Shown: piece by piece, positions 34,101-46,555 of the stretch | Position numbering within the stretch: the stretch's first letter is position 1 | Layout of the letters: every line of letters starts with the position of its first letter | Source: Microstegium vimineum | Lineage: Eukaryota > Streptophyta > Magnoliopsida > Poales > Poaceae | DNA length: 64,000 bases | NCBI GenBank assembly: GCA_022036555.1 | Contig: CM039137.1 | Coordinates: 25,041,862-25,105,861, forward strand | Reading direction: 5' to 3' | Notes under the pieces: model-generated | The model's database searches: none | What the model saw: the letters and a program-made list of their open reading frames with translations, nothing else | What the model was told of the DNA's origin: nothing | Position numbers and translations under genes: made by a program

Positions 34101-36072
34101 TTGTTCATGCAAAGCAAGCCAATATAGAGACCAATCCATAGCTATCAACTCATGTCTTATTTGCCATTTACTAAACATGCTTGCTTTCACATGATACTAT
34201 GATATCCCACAACATAGAGGTCATTTCACTGATTCCATTTGCATTGTTGTCTTTTGCTTGAACTAGATTGTTTCCATAGTCTTTCAATGTAACAATACAC
34301 AAATTGACCTTCATCTCAACACTGTGTGGAATACCATCAAGTTTGCTTTTCTTGTTTAACCTTTGATACACTTAGCAAACTTGTTAGACCTTTAATTGTG
34401 TTGTCACTTAATTCACCAAAACCCACTAAAGGGCTAGATGCACTTTCACTCTGAAAAAAACTGAAGCAGATACTGGCCAACATCCAATGACGATTGAAGA
34501 CAGATCGACTAGCTATCAATAGGTAAAGAGTACTTGAATGATTGGCTACCGTGGCTAAATAGAGACTTCCACAGACATGAGTAAGTCCAATTAGCCGAGC
34601 TGCTACACCTACTGATGAATGTCTTAATATGTATATCACTATGTCAAAACAGATGCTGCACTCAATTACTATCTATGACAGAAAATTTGACAGTCGATAA
34701 ATAGAACAATTAGTATTGCAAGTATTAAGAAGCACAACAATTGTTGGTGATCTGAAAATGAAAACCGAACGCAGCACTAAACTGAATTAAATTGAAAAAT
34801 TAAAACTCTGAAAGACAAAAGTGACTAGTGCTCAGTGACTGAAACTTGTTCTGGACGTAACTAGGCACACCAAACCGAGAAATTGGTCCCCTATCAATAT
34901 TAAAAGTGATTGGTTGCTGAACTTGTTGATGTAACTGAGCGTCTGAGCACACCAAACCCAGAAATCGGTCCTTATCAGTATTAAATATTTAATATTAGAA
35001 TTCGGACAGAAAAATATATATTCTAGACTGAAAATTTAAAATTGAGCTATGAAAATGAATAATTGAATACTGAAATTTGGACTGAAAAAGAAATCATTGT
35101 TTATTAGTTGCCCAGACTGTAGGACTGATATCTAATACTGAAAGCAAAATGACTAAACTGATAGATGAAATAAACTGAGACTACTGCTCATAACCTGAAC
35201 CTATCAGACTTTGAAACTTCAACAATAAATATGACTGAAACACCTAGCAAGCTAGCAATTTAATTCAAAGCAAGGGCACCAGAAACATAAGAGTATAAAA
35301 CAATTAGTAGACTAACAAGAGCACAAAAACCGATTCTTTTATATACGGCCATGGTAGCAGGATGGACTGCAAACACACACACACACACTGAAGCACTAGG
35401 GGAGATATATACAGTTCATACTCACACGATTGCTTGCATCAGTTCATACTCACACACGCACTAGGGGAGATATAACTCACACGCACTCGTTGACAATAAC
35501 TGAAACTGCAGACAAAAAATTGCTCATGACAAAATTCAGATATATGCCAACATGAGCAAAGCACTTCTGTATCCTAGGAGGAATATTTTAACAAAATTCA
35601 CATATGTTAACATCCATCAAGTTAGATCATAGTACTGAAACTTAACTGAACAAAAGTTTCAGTTAAATTTAGATGTCAGACACTCCTCCTATTCACATAT
35701 CTCAACTAAACAAAAGTTCACAAATCACCACCATCCATCCAATTCACAATTTACAATACTGAAATTTTAAAAAAAAAAACACTGATAAAATATAACTGAT
35801 CAGAGACCAAAGAAAACTGAATTTGAAACAATGAACATTGAAGTATAACTGCATCTGAAAGACGGTCAACATTGAAGGAAAACTAAAACTCAGACTATAC
35901 ACTCACATATACTGAAATGTCTGAATCAATACTGACATACAATGCGGCTCAATAGGCATATGAATAGATAAATACAATCATACAACAGCAACCCAAGTGC
36001 TACGTGGTATTAGTAGGTATTGAAATCGGCAACCTACAATACATGTGGCGAGCAAACAAGGAACAATAGTAG
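31200..36072. repeat. AT-rich region densely sprinkled with ACTGAAA, interrupted by a solo LTR
   Basis: Outside the solo LTR (32128-34448) this stretch holds many dispersed ACTGAAA/CTGAAA words, roughly sixteen between 34450 and 36000, and more at 31730-31860, all mainly on the plus strand. A short CA run is at about 35375. No ORF with domain content exists. It may be a decayed element or a long intron remnant. Confidence 0.5.
32128..34448. mobile_element. Solo LTR, 2321 bp, TG...CA with CTCTG target duplication
   Basis: The element begins TGAAAGGACC and ends GCACTTTCA. It is flanked by identical CTCTG at 32123-32127 and 34449-34453, the 5 bp duplication expected of LTR-retroelement integration. 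There is no internal gag/pol, PBS or second LTR, so it fits a solo LTR left by unequal recombination. It includes GACTAGAGGGGG and two clusters of CGGCACTGCCG motifs (32218-32300, 33010-33130). Orientation cannot be fixed from sequence; the lineage is unassigned. Confidence 0.75.
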
Positions 36073-36168
36073 CTAAACTAATAAGCTTCTAATTGGAGAT
36101 GGCAGGAGGCCTAGGATGTAAGCAAGGATGATGAGGAGGCAGATCCAGAACTCGTGCCCACACCCAAA
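36073..36168 (-). pseudogene. Possible remnant of a Pmp3/LTI6 (UPF0057) small membrane protein
   Basis: On the minus strand the frame ending at the TAG at 36073 reads FGCGHEFWICLLIILAYILG, close to the second half of the Pmp3 family (FGCG-EFWICLLLT-LGY). Pmp3 proteins are about 55 aa membrane peptides affecting ion balance. The conserved first half (ILPPLGVFLK) is not found in the same frame upstream, so this is either the last exon of a diverged gene or a relic. Confidence 0.4.
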
Positions 36169-37420
36169 CCAAAAATGAATGAAAATCTTCAGCCGCAGGT
36201 ACGGCTGGTTGGCTGGTTGCACCGCTCGCCCCCACTGCTGGATCCATTTCTATGCAGCAACCTCGGCGGCGGAACTGACATAGACCGATTCGACACCCAC
36301 CATGCACATCGAGACTCAAGTGTGTGGCTGCGGGAGGAGACATTTGAGAGAGAGAAGAAGAGTCACCTGCCGGCGGACGAGGCTAACCGCGGCACGCGAC
36401 AACGTTGTCGAGGCGAGCGGAGCAAGGATGACCGTTAAGCTGCGACAGCCCGGTTGCACGCGCCCGCCACCGCCGCCGGCAAGGCCACCCACCGTCATAC
36501 AACTCCGGCAGCGGGAGATTTCAAGAAAATACCAAACAACACAAACACACAAGGTCCACAACACACAGCAAAGGGAGAAGTTTACTAAACTGAGCACGAA
36601 TCTTAAGAAAAATCTCCACCACAGAAAAGTGGGAGATAACAGACAGAGAAAACATCCGGAAGATATTTAGAAAGCCTTTGAAGTAAAATCCACGGTCATC
36701 GTGGAGAAAAGGATAAAATGGTGGAAGCAGCCGCATAAAAACCCGGCCTTCTGAAGCTTTAGGCCCAGGATGAGGCCCAGACATCTTGACAGAACGTGTA
36801 GCAAAGCGCGTTGGTCAAGACGACCATCTACACAAGCAGACAACAAAACGCAAGTTGCAATTTCACTGCTCGTCACTTCAGAAGCTTCGGCGGAAGATAA
36901 GGCAACCTGGACAGGACCGGACCTGTCTCCTCCTACATCCTGAGCCAGTCAAAACGTTCTCTCTCTCTGTGACTCTGTCTCTCTCGAAACAAAAAAAAAA
37001 GAAGAGGATATCCAGAGAACCCAGCCCGCGGGTAGGAAGTCAGCCTCGGGCTTTGAGGCCCAGGCAAGCGCGTGCGCCGCCACGCGACGTGCAGAGAGAG
37101 ACTCCCACCTCCTCCTCGGTGCACATCGCGGAAGCGACCGCGTGATCGTGAACTGCGAGTTTGCAACCGTCCACCCCTCGCGACGCCACGGCACGTAACC
37201 CGCCCGGCTAGGCGGCGACTAGACTACCCACGTGCCGTCCGCGCTGCGCAGGATGCCAGGATCGATCGGGTTGCCTTGCCCGCCGCCGGCCTGTGTAAGT
37301 GTGATCCCAATTCTGGATTCCCAAAGGCGCATCACTTTTCAGGTTGCTTCCACTGACGTGATGCGTGTATCCTTCCTCCCGGGGCAGCAGCAAGCCAAAA
37401 CAAAAAACTGCTGCCGGTAG
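36169..37420. other. GC-rich patch without a recognisable gene
   Basis: The base composition shifts to GC-rich with CpGs, short open frames on both strands, and a CT-rich/TCTCTCTC block near 36955-36985. This resembles promoter/5' UTR sequence of a lost or unrecognised gene, possibly the Pmp3-like fragment transcribed leftward. No domain is recognisable in any frame. Confidence 0.35.
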
Positions 37421-39817
37421 CGTGATGGCTAAAAGTAAAAACTTGGGGGCAACCAGAGAGCAGGTAGATAGAACTGATCGATCAGCTGTGGACTATTCAG
37501 CTTGTGGTTGTGGATCCGAGAGTTTCTGGGTTGTTTCCTTCTCCGACTAGTCGTCGTCTGACGCTTGTCCTACAAAAGTAGACAGCCTAACGTACGCAGC
37601 ATTAAAAATACCTGTTCTTCTTCAGACGACCATCAATTAGAACTCACTGTCGTTGAAGGTAGGTTGGGTATAAGACGAAAGAGCAGGTAGCCACTGGATT
37701 ACAAGTGATTTACTAATAGCACATCTCTACAGAAGGTTCTATATGTTGGACTGAAGTTTGAGGATTTCCTTCGCCGGCAAAATCAAGTTTTTATTAGCAT
37801 AATAATATCTAGCATTGACCTAGTGTGACCTCATAAATGAGAGAGGTTCATTCCACCACGTTATGTAGTTTCTTACTAGCTAAGTACTATACTATATACG
37901 GAGTACGCGCGTAGGGAACGTTGCAGTCCCTCTGCTTTTCTGGTGGTATTATCTTTGAATGAACGCAGCAGTGCCGTATCGGACACTTCCTGACTGATTC
38001 GTCTATCTATATCAACAAATTCAGTTTCAGCGGTATATATATATATATATGACAATAAAAATGCGCTGCTGATGCACCCTTGACGATCATTGCTTTCGTA
38101 TTCGACATGACGTCCAACGGCCAATGCAACTGCAAAGTAAAGTAGGGGTTAGTTTCCTCATCAACAAATAAAAAGAACATTGACCTACGAACCGTACTTA
38201 TCATACTCACCCTGTATTGGATTTAAAAGTCATTTTAGACAGGATTTAAATCAAACATTGAGAATATAAATCATCAATAACTTTTAAGTTATTAAGGTTG
38301 TAAATGTAAAATAGATTTGTCTTTCATAAAAGTATTCATATATCATAATTTTATAAGTATTTTTCTATAAAAACAAGATGTCAAAATTGTGTTTAGAGAT
38401 CGTATCGCTGTCTTAAACGACTTTTAAATCCGATATGAAGAGAGTGCTTTAGTTTAAGATTGTACATTGACCTAAATTAAATAGACACCAAGACTTTAGT
38501 ACCCCAAATACCGGGCCCAAGTCGTCAGTCTCCGATTGTTGTCTTGTTGATGGTACATGAACCAATCACGTTGTTGGGTTGCATTATTTCTAGTTCATCA
38601 AGTGACATCATATTATTCTAGACAATAAATTTGGTATGTTATTATTAGTAGTAAGTTTTTATTGAGCAAAAAGTGCCGTCTAATAATAACTAGACTTAAT
38701 ACTATACTAACAACTATATCTGTGTATTGAAAACAGATATTCACGCGTTCCCATATATCTTGCAGCTCAAAAAATTATACAACGAATGTATTTTTTTTTT
38801 CTAACATGTCTCTAAATTGAATTCTGCGTGCCTATGTTTGGAATGAGGGCCTTGTGTTGAATTTGGATGTTTGGGATGGGATATCATGCTGAATTTGGAT
38901 CTTGGCAACTTTAGCAACTGGAAACGTGATCTCGTATCAGATTTAGATTGAAATATATATAGATGATAATAGTAAAATATGGATGAGGGAGAGTGAAGTG
39001 TGATAGAATGAGCTAATTGATAAAAAGGGAGAATAATGTTCTCTCTCTAAGTATTAGATATTGATCGATTCATTATATACTTACTCCGTCCCTAAATAAC
39101 TATTATTTTCTCTGTGTCTTAAATTTAATTTGATTTATAAAAAATATACACCTCATTTGTATCTCTAAATAAATTTATTATAAAATTAGATTTAATGATA
39201 TATCTAATAATTAGTTGTATATATTACTTTATATGTATTTTTAATTATTTATCAGGAGAACTATAATTATTCATGGACGAATGTTAGGAATCTAGTGAGC
39301 TGAGACATAGCAAATAAAAAATTATCAGAAAAATGATAATAGATTGCGTGGGCACCAATAAGACATGTCGCACATGGACTAACCTGATACTTAAAAGGAT
39401 CCGATGCCATGCAAATATACAATCATCCAATGAATCATATGAAAGATCAACATGGTTGACAGGACGTACGAGTACACTATGCGGGGGAATCATGACAAAT
39501 TCCCAAGGATCATCATCATGTGGACGCTTAGCTACCAATCCGACTCCCCGTGTCCAGAAAGTAGATAAGAATTTTATTTACCCGTGGACAGGATGCTAAG
39601 CCGTGATGCATCAAGATCCGTACTTTCCACGGAATCGTTTATCGCTGTCTATATATATTGGAGTACTATAAAAGATGGAAAAAGTTTCCTTCCTTTCTCT
39701 GCACGTGTTATACGCAGGCAGCGGCCCAAAAGCTTTTCCACGCTGGCTTCGTCCTCTCCTCTTCTCCAACCGTTGTGGCCCCCACCCCGAGTCAGGCCCT
39801 ACTATGTCAGTAGTATA
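37421..39817. other. Intergenic, decayed MITE-like sequence
   Basis: No gene. A TA microsatellite lies at about 38034-38050. About 38218-38450 starts CCTGTATTGGATTTAAAAGTC and ends GACTTTTAAATCCGATATG, an inverted-repeat pair suggesting a degenerate MITE. About 39080-39285 resembles a Stowaway (ACTCCGTCCCTAAATAACTATT ... AACTATAATTATTCATGGACG). Confidence 0.5.
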
Positions 39818-40052
39818 CTCCCTCCGTCTCAAAATAAATACACATCTAAGATTGTGTATAAGATTGTGTATGGAAACCAATGCTATATGTAAAATTACTA
39901 AAATACCTCTTGTTTTTTATAAGTTGGTAGCTAGTTTTCTTTTGTTTTGTATGAGAAGTTTTCGAAGTCTACTTGTTTTTTTATGATAAGTAGTATATTT
40001 TATGTGATAAATTTTAAACTCTATAATTATAATTATTTTGAGACGAAGGGAG
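39818..40052. mobile_element. Stowaway MITE in the RGLG promoter
   Basis: The ends CTCCCTCCGTCTCAAAATAAAT and ATTATTTTGAGACGAAGGGAG are inverted repeats between TA at 39816-39817 and 40053-40054. Its right end lies about 425 bp upstream of the RGLG start codon. Confidence 0.88.
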
Positions 40053-40476
40053 TATATATTTAACCCCGATTTGTCCAACCCGACGAACCCGTGATCTCCC
40101 CCGTGAAAACAACTTCCCACAAAAAGTCGAGTTCCAACTCGTTTAGCCAACCAGCTCAGCAGCGCCTCTGCCGTCTGCAGTTGCCAAATCCAAACGTGAC
40201 GGTCGCCGGAGGAAGGAGACCCGAAGCTCACCTGAGCCACCTCCCCTCGCCTCTCCTTATTACTACTACGATCTCGCGAGGCGGCGGCCGCCGTCGCGTA
40301 GCCGCCGCTTTCCCACATCCGGTCTCCTTGGCCACTGCCTATACTTCCTGCAGAAATAACCCCCAGCCCCAAGGGGGCGGTTACTACTTCTTCTTCTTCG
40401 TTTTCCTTCGCCCGCCGCACGCGGGATCCATTTGACCGACCGACCGAGCGGCCCACCCACCCACACACCGGAAGCC

Positions 40477-43400
40477 ATGGGACAGAACCACAGCTCGCGA
40501 GACGGGAGCAGCCACGGGCGGCGCCAGCACTCCTTCCAACGGCAGTCGTCGGCGCAGTGGGGCGCCGGAGGAGGGTACTACCCCCAGGACCCGAGCAACG
40601 CCGGCTACTACGGCGCGCAAGCGCCACAACAGGGAGGAGGGTACGCCGCGCCGTACCCGGCCCCGGCGTACCAGCCCGCCGCCGCTGCTCCGCCGCCGCA
40701 GGCCGCCAAGCCACGGCAGCTGGACCGGCGGTACTCGCGGATTGCCGATGACTATCACTCGGTCGACCAGGTACGCGTGCGATTGCTTTGTTATATAAGC
40801 GAGTTGTTGGATTTTAGTTACAGTGGAAGCAGTGAATCGGCCTCGATTTGAACTCACCGTTCGCTTGCTTACGCCTTGTATGGATCTACTATGGGCTCCC
40901 TAGTTTTCCTAATAACTTGCTACGGAGTTAAGGAGTTTAGGAGAACATGGCCGATCTGTGCTTTGTAGTTTCTCAATCTGAAGTTGTATTGAAATTTCAA
41001 AGGAGATTTCAGATGCCCCATCGTTGGTCAAACCATGGGAGGCTCTGCAAATTCTGATATAGAACATGGTGGTTCTATTTGTTAGTCAACCATCAATTAC
41101 TGTTCATGACTCATGAAGGATTCATGCACACGAAAGTACTACAGTAGTTGATGTCTAGTGCAGGGTCAGTGCTCACAGCTCATTGGAAGAATAGACAATA
41201 TTTTTTTTTAAGGTTGGCAAGTTGGCATTATTGAAGGCATTTGTGTTAGGTTAGAGTTTCTCGGTTGGCCACATTTTAGTTATGCTACCCCACTGGACTA
41301 TATCTTTCTGAAGACCAAACCTTTCCCTTTTGCAGGTTACTGATGCTCTAGCTCAAGCAGGACTTGAATCATCTAATCTTATTGTTGGCATTGATTTCAC
41401 AAAGAGCAACGAGTGGACAGGTTAGCACTTAATGACTGTTTGTTTGTTTCATTGCCTTACAGTTTGATGAAACGCGTCGCCTCCTGATGCTAATGATTTC
41501 TTTCCTTCTATCAGGCAAATTCTCTTTCAATGGACGTAGTCTACATCAAATTAGCAACACACCAAATCCGTATGAACAAGCCATCTCGATTATTGGGCGA
41601 ACACTATCGAAATTTGATGAAGATAATTTGATTCCATGCTTTGGATTTGGAGATGGTAATGATTTCATTCATGGTTGACTGTTTCTTACACTAATTGATA
41701 ATGTCTCTAAATCCTAATTCACCATGCACTTTTTTTTCTTTCAGCATCAACACATGATCAAGACGTCTTCTGTTTCACTCCTGACGAGAGGCCTTGCAAT
41801 GGATTCGAAGAAGCTCTCGATCGTTATAGGGAACTTGTACCACATTTGCGCTTAGCTGGTAAGCTGCTATGCCTTGTTCATCCATTTAATTGGATTGTTC
41901 AGATGTTCCATCTTATGTTTACACTAATTCTTAACAGGACCAACATCCTTTGCACCAATTATTGAGATGGCTATGACCATTGTGGAGCAAAGTGGCGGGC
42001 AATACCACGTCCTATTGATAATTGCAGATGGGCAGGTACCATGTTAACTCTTCTTGTTGAGTTGTTATTCAACTAATTTGATGGCTGTGAATACTCTATC
42101 CCTGTTTAAGTCATTTTTCTTTACCTGTATATTGTCATTACCCAAATCTAGCATGTCGATACATGCAACAATGAAATAGAATTTTGTTGTTAAAAATAAA
42201 GCATTTATAGTATCATAATGTCTGTTTGAAATGTGTTCTATCTTATGCCTTTCACTTGTACTCTCCTTTTCCCCCTTACTCTGCAACTATGAATCCTTTA
42301 GTCAGTAGCTAGTAGTGACAACAGCAACCTTTGGCTGAATAATTCACATTTGCTGTTATTATATAATTTGTTGGTGCATTGCTTGGATGAATAGTTCGCT
42401 CTTGTTAATTTGTATATTTACTCAGGTTACAAGGAGTGTAGATACTGCATCTGGACAGCTAAGTTCGCAAGAGCAAAAGACTGTTGATGCCATTGTGAAG
42501 GCCAGGTAACACCCACATAAATGTTATTCGTTACCTTGTTTCAAAATACTCTTTACTGAAATGGTGTCTTGACATTTACTTACAGCTATGGCATGATCTT
42601 GTTTCATAATTTTCCTGGCCTCCTGTGTCAGAAACACTTCTGATTGTTTCAGCTTTGGTCTTTTGTCTGCAGTGAATTGCCTTTGTCCATTGTGTTAGTA
42701 GGAGTTGGTGACGGCCCCTGGGACATGATGAAGGAGTTTGATGACAACATTCCTGCTCGAACTTTTGACAATTTCCAAGTAAGTTGACATGGAACCTAAT
42801 AGCTCATGTATGAGATAATTGATGTCATCAAACATGTTTGCGCTTTTTGTATGATGAAGTCTTTTCCCCTAACACTGAGGATTTATTGCTTGTCTATCTA
42901 GTTTGTAAATTTTTCGGAGATAATGTCCAAGAACTTGAAACAATCAAGGAAAGAGGCTGCATTTGCTCTTTCAGCATTGATGGAGATACCACAACAGTAT
43001 AAAGCAACAGTGGAATTAGGAATTTTAGGGTATGTTTCTATTCCTGAATCATATCCTCATTCTTGCTTTGATTATTTGTTCATGCTAATTGCCTACTGAC
43101 TTGTCTCAATGTGCTGCAAGCAGTCGCCGCTCTTTCAAGTCTCCTGACAGGGTTTCTCTGCCTCCCCCTGCTGGAAGTCATGATGCTTATTCCTATTCAT
43201 CTAAAAGCTTTAGTAAACCAACCACCTACCCCCAGAGCTCTTCATCCGCATCACCCTATCCTCACTATGAAACTCCACATACTGCCACCCCAGCCGCACC
43301 TTCGTCCACTTATGACAACCAGGTACAAATTCATATGCCATGAAAAAATATTTTATTCTGCTTGATCTCTTAGTTATGTGTGTCTGACGATCAAGATTTA

Positions 43401-43751
43401 TTTGCCTTCTAGGTCTGTCCTATCTGCCTTGTGAATCCCAAAGACATGGCGTTTGGCTGTGGACACCAGGTGAATCTCCTACCTCTCTCTATCTCTTCTT
43501 GTGTTACAGTTGATCTACACCTTTTTTTTATGAGGACTAGTATGCCAGTGCTGTTTTTCTTAAGGTGTTGAGATAGATTAGTGCCTTGTTGGACGAGTCA
43601 TTTTCAGTTGTGGAAAGTGTGTTGAAACGTCAGCTTCATATACTTATCTAACAAAGGATATTCTTTGCAGACTTGCTGTGACTGCGGACAGAGTCTCGAG
43701 TCGTGCCCAATCTGTCGCACTCCCATCACCACAAGGATAAAGCTATATTAG
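40477..43751 (+). CDS. RGLG: RGLG-type E3 ubiquitin ligase (copine/vWA domain plus RING)
   Basis: RGLG proteins are plasma-membrane-associated RING E3 ligases in hormone and stress signalling. Exons: 40477-40770, 41336-41420, 41515-41655, 41745-41858, 41938-42035, 42426-42505, 42673-42778, 42902-43029, 43124-43322, 43413-43469, 43671-43751; they sum to 1383 nt, 460 aa, and every junction is in phase. MGQNHSS at the N terminus is an N-myristoylation signal (Gly2). After a Gly/Tyr/Pro-rich leader, the copine-like vWA domain starts near residue 112, with the MIDAS motif DFTKSN (Asp118) and GFGDASTHDQDVF. The C-terminal RING reads CPICLVNPKDMAFGCGH, then CCDCG and CPICRTPI. Intact, unlike several neighbours. 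A Stowaway MITE sits in the promoter. Confidence 0.96.
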
Positions 43752-45665
43752 CAAGTAGTGGTTTGGATCATTGCCAATGGGTGGTATACTGGAGCCACCC
43801 TGCGTCACACTGGAGGATCGGGATGGCATGACCAATTAGCAACTGGAGCACCGGCGCTCCATAGATTGCATGGCCAAGCGCCCAAGCATGGATCCATCGG
43901 AGGCGAGGATTGCAAGGCCATTGATCCACTGCTTAGGGGTCCTGGTATTCATATCCACCAGGAATGATCCGAATCGCAGCTTGCCAAAAGAAAATATAAA
44001 CGAGAAGAAAAAGAGAGGAAAACACAAAAAAGTTGTGGTGTAGTGGATCAGACAATTGCGTGTAGAGAGCCATGTCACGCAACTCAGCTTGGTGGCTTTG
44101 GTTACTTCTCTAACTTGCACCTCTAGTTGTACATACCAACATTCGCGCTTATCTGGACTTCTGACGTCAGGTTTAGAGGATTCTTTATTTGTGCCCGTGC
44201 TTTCGTCTGAGATATGTTGGTTTGTTCTTTGCTTGCAACTGTGTAAAAAATTCAATTCGCATTTTTGTGGCGAATCAGAAAAAATGGTGCTTGGTAGGTT
44301 TGTTCCGAGCCTGCTTGGGCAGCCTCATCTATGTTTGTGTGAGCGGTTATCATGGGTGCTAATTTGAGTTCTTACTTCTTTAGTCGATATTTTAGTGCTT
44401 CTGACCGTGTTTAAAAAAGATTGAGAGTTTGATCTCGACAAGGTTGTCAGCTGGCGTGAATTTCTTGCACATACGAGCTGGCAATGGCATTGAGGCACTG
44501 CGGATTGGGAAATCCGAGTCCCACGAAGGCGTCTGCCATCTCACTTGTACGTGTTGTGGGATGGCTCTGCAGGAAGCCAGGAAGGCGTCCGCGTTGATCA
44601 ACTACGCGCGGCCCGCCACGACAGCCGTCCACCCAGCGTTGACGCCGTAGTACTCGTCGTCCAGGTATGTAGGACACGAGTGTCCCGGTTGTCGATGAAC
44701 TGCAGAACTGGTGTTTGAGGGCGAGTCAGACAACACGAGCAGTAGCGGGGATCACTATGATGGTTTCGACTAGATGGAGATGGTGGTACGTACTATAGAT
44801 TCCCTCGCTCGTCATGTGTCGTTTGACCTGGCAAGGATGGACAACTGGACAAGGTAAGACAAGCAAGGTGAAACAAGGCTGGCAAAGAAACCAAGCATGC
44901 ATACATATCCTAGCTTAGGCTATGTCTAGACAATCTCTACTATAATTGAAAACTTGTAAAAGAGTGAGAAGTCTGGATCTCACCCCCTGACCCATAGTCA
45001 GGCTTCCCACCTTTCTTCTTACTCACGCCCAGGGATCGAATCCCACTAGCAACGGAAAAAAGAAAAAAAAAGATTAACACCTCAACATCTGCGTGATTTG
45101 TTTTTCGAATGTGCAGCTGCGGATGTTCGTAGCGCATATATTTTTTGGGTCTACCCAAGACCCAATACTCTGGTAGAGTATATAACTCATACTCTGGTAG
45201 CGTATATAACCCAAGCGATAAATACAGATGCTATTATTTCGTTTCATTATGATCTTATCGTCATATCGTGGACGATAGAGAAACAAGCCGGCGGCCGCCC
45301 TCCGTTGTCCGTTCCTGATGTACTACGATCCATGAGAGAGGTATTGTTTTCACTAGACAAAATCAATTTTGCTTTCTCCTAGAATTAATATTGATGATTC
45401 GTTCCTTTGGTTCAGAATTCGTGGGATCTTTTAATCGGTGCATATAGTCTATTTTTTCTCGATGGATTGGGCCAAGGAGAGATGAAACATTGTTTGTATA
45501 TCTGATCCTAGCTCCGATTGCAAATTGCGATCTTTTTGTTCTCAATCTTTTCGTTCCAATCTAACACTAATTTAGATCAACGACTCACAACACGTCTACT
45601 ACGGATGCAACGACTGATATTAAAAGTTAGAAGCCACTTCCCACACTCCCACGCCATGCCCTAAC
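43752..45665. other. RGLG 3' region and intergenic relics
   Basis: 43752-44400 is probably RGLG 3' UTR/flank. On the minus strand 44677-44400 has broken frames (for example EYYGVNAGWTAVVAGRA then a stop), which look like a decayed coding exon of unknown identity. 44936-45065 on the minus strand has a box-B-like GGGATTCGATCCC and a terminal run of T/A, suggesting a tRNA-derived SINE fragment. 45165-45215 has a short direct repeat of ATACTCTGGTAG. Nothing else is supported. Confidence 0.4.
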
Positions 45666-46204
45666 TCACGCGGCCCTCACGACGCCGCAGGATCGAGCTG
45701 ACGTCCACCGAAAAAAAACGTCGAAGACGCAGGTGAGGCCGACGACGAAGCTAATGGCGACCATGAAGAGGCCCAGCAGCAGCAGGTTCACCGGGTGGTG
45801 CTGGTAGTAGTAGTACAGAGGGCACAACACTGCACGACGCAACGACGACGTCAGTTCTTCTGGCCGTCCGAACACACTAGCTTGCATCGATCAAGGAAGG
45901 AATCGAAGCGAACCGCGTTGACGCGTACCTATGAGCGGGAGGATGATGAGGAAGATGTAGAGCCCGAATCCCCGGGATTGGAGACGAAGAAGAGCACGAC
46001 GGGGCGGACGAACACGACGGCGGCGGCGGCGATGGCGACGGTGAGTAGCATCTGAATTAACAGGATGATGTAGACCTTCCGGATGAAGGTCCACCGCAGG
46101 CGCGGGTCCTCCGGCATCATTGGGTACAGCGGCCGTGTCGCCTGCCCCATCTCCGCATCGCCGGCGTACCACTCCGAGCCATTGGGCGGCGGCCGGAAGT
46201 ACAT
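45666..46204 (-). pseudogene. LIFEGUARD/BI-1-like (TMBIM) gene, frameshifted and truncated
   Basis: Members are multi-pass ER/Golgi proteins that suppress cell death. Exon 1 (46204-45929) encodes MYFRPPPNGSEWYAGDAEMG, RLRWTFIRKVYIILLIQML and VRPVVLFFVSNPG. The frame then breaks at a C/G run (45970-45973): the next frame continues GFGLYIFLIILPLI up to a GT donor, so one G is missing. Exon 2 from 45829 reads VLCPLYYYYQHHPVNLLLL and SFVVGLTCVF in the phase that requires that extra base. After TCVF similarity ends abruptly and the frame runs to a stop at 45666. The remaining transmembrane helices are absent, so even with the frame restored only about 40% of the family length is present. Confidence 0.82.
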
Positions 46205-46555
46205 CTTCTGGTTCTCCTCTGTTCCTTTGTCACCGCGCTCGATCTCCTCTCACTATCCGTGCACGGAGGACACGTGGCCGGCACTCGGAGCTCTCACGAT
46301 CGCGCTCAATCTCCTCTCACTGTCCGTGAATGGCTCGCCGGGCGGGGAGGTGTTTTAAAAGGCGCGGAACGGGGGGCCGACCCAATGGACAATGGTGGAG
46401 AGCGGAGGATGGCGCGAGGGAGGAAGTGAAGGTTCGAGAGGATTCCGTCCTTCGGCGGTGCGGGTGGTCTGACGTGGCGTGGGTCGGAGGCTAACGCGTG
46501 GGCCCAGGTACGAGAATCGAATATCGTGGGCAAACGTCGGTCGATCTTTCTTTCC

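Noticed and set aside
44392..44677. Candidate small genes after RGLG
   Set aside because: Frames on both strands are short and interrupted, and no domain is recognisable; listed only as a probable relic within the intergenic entry.
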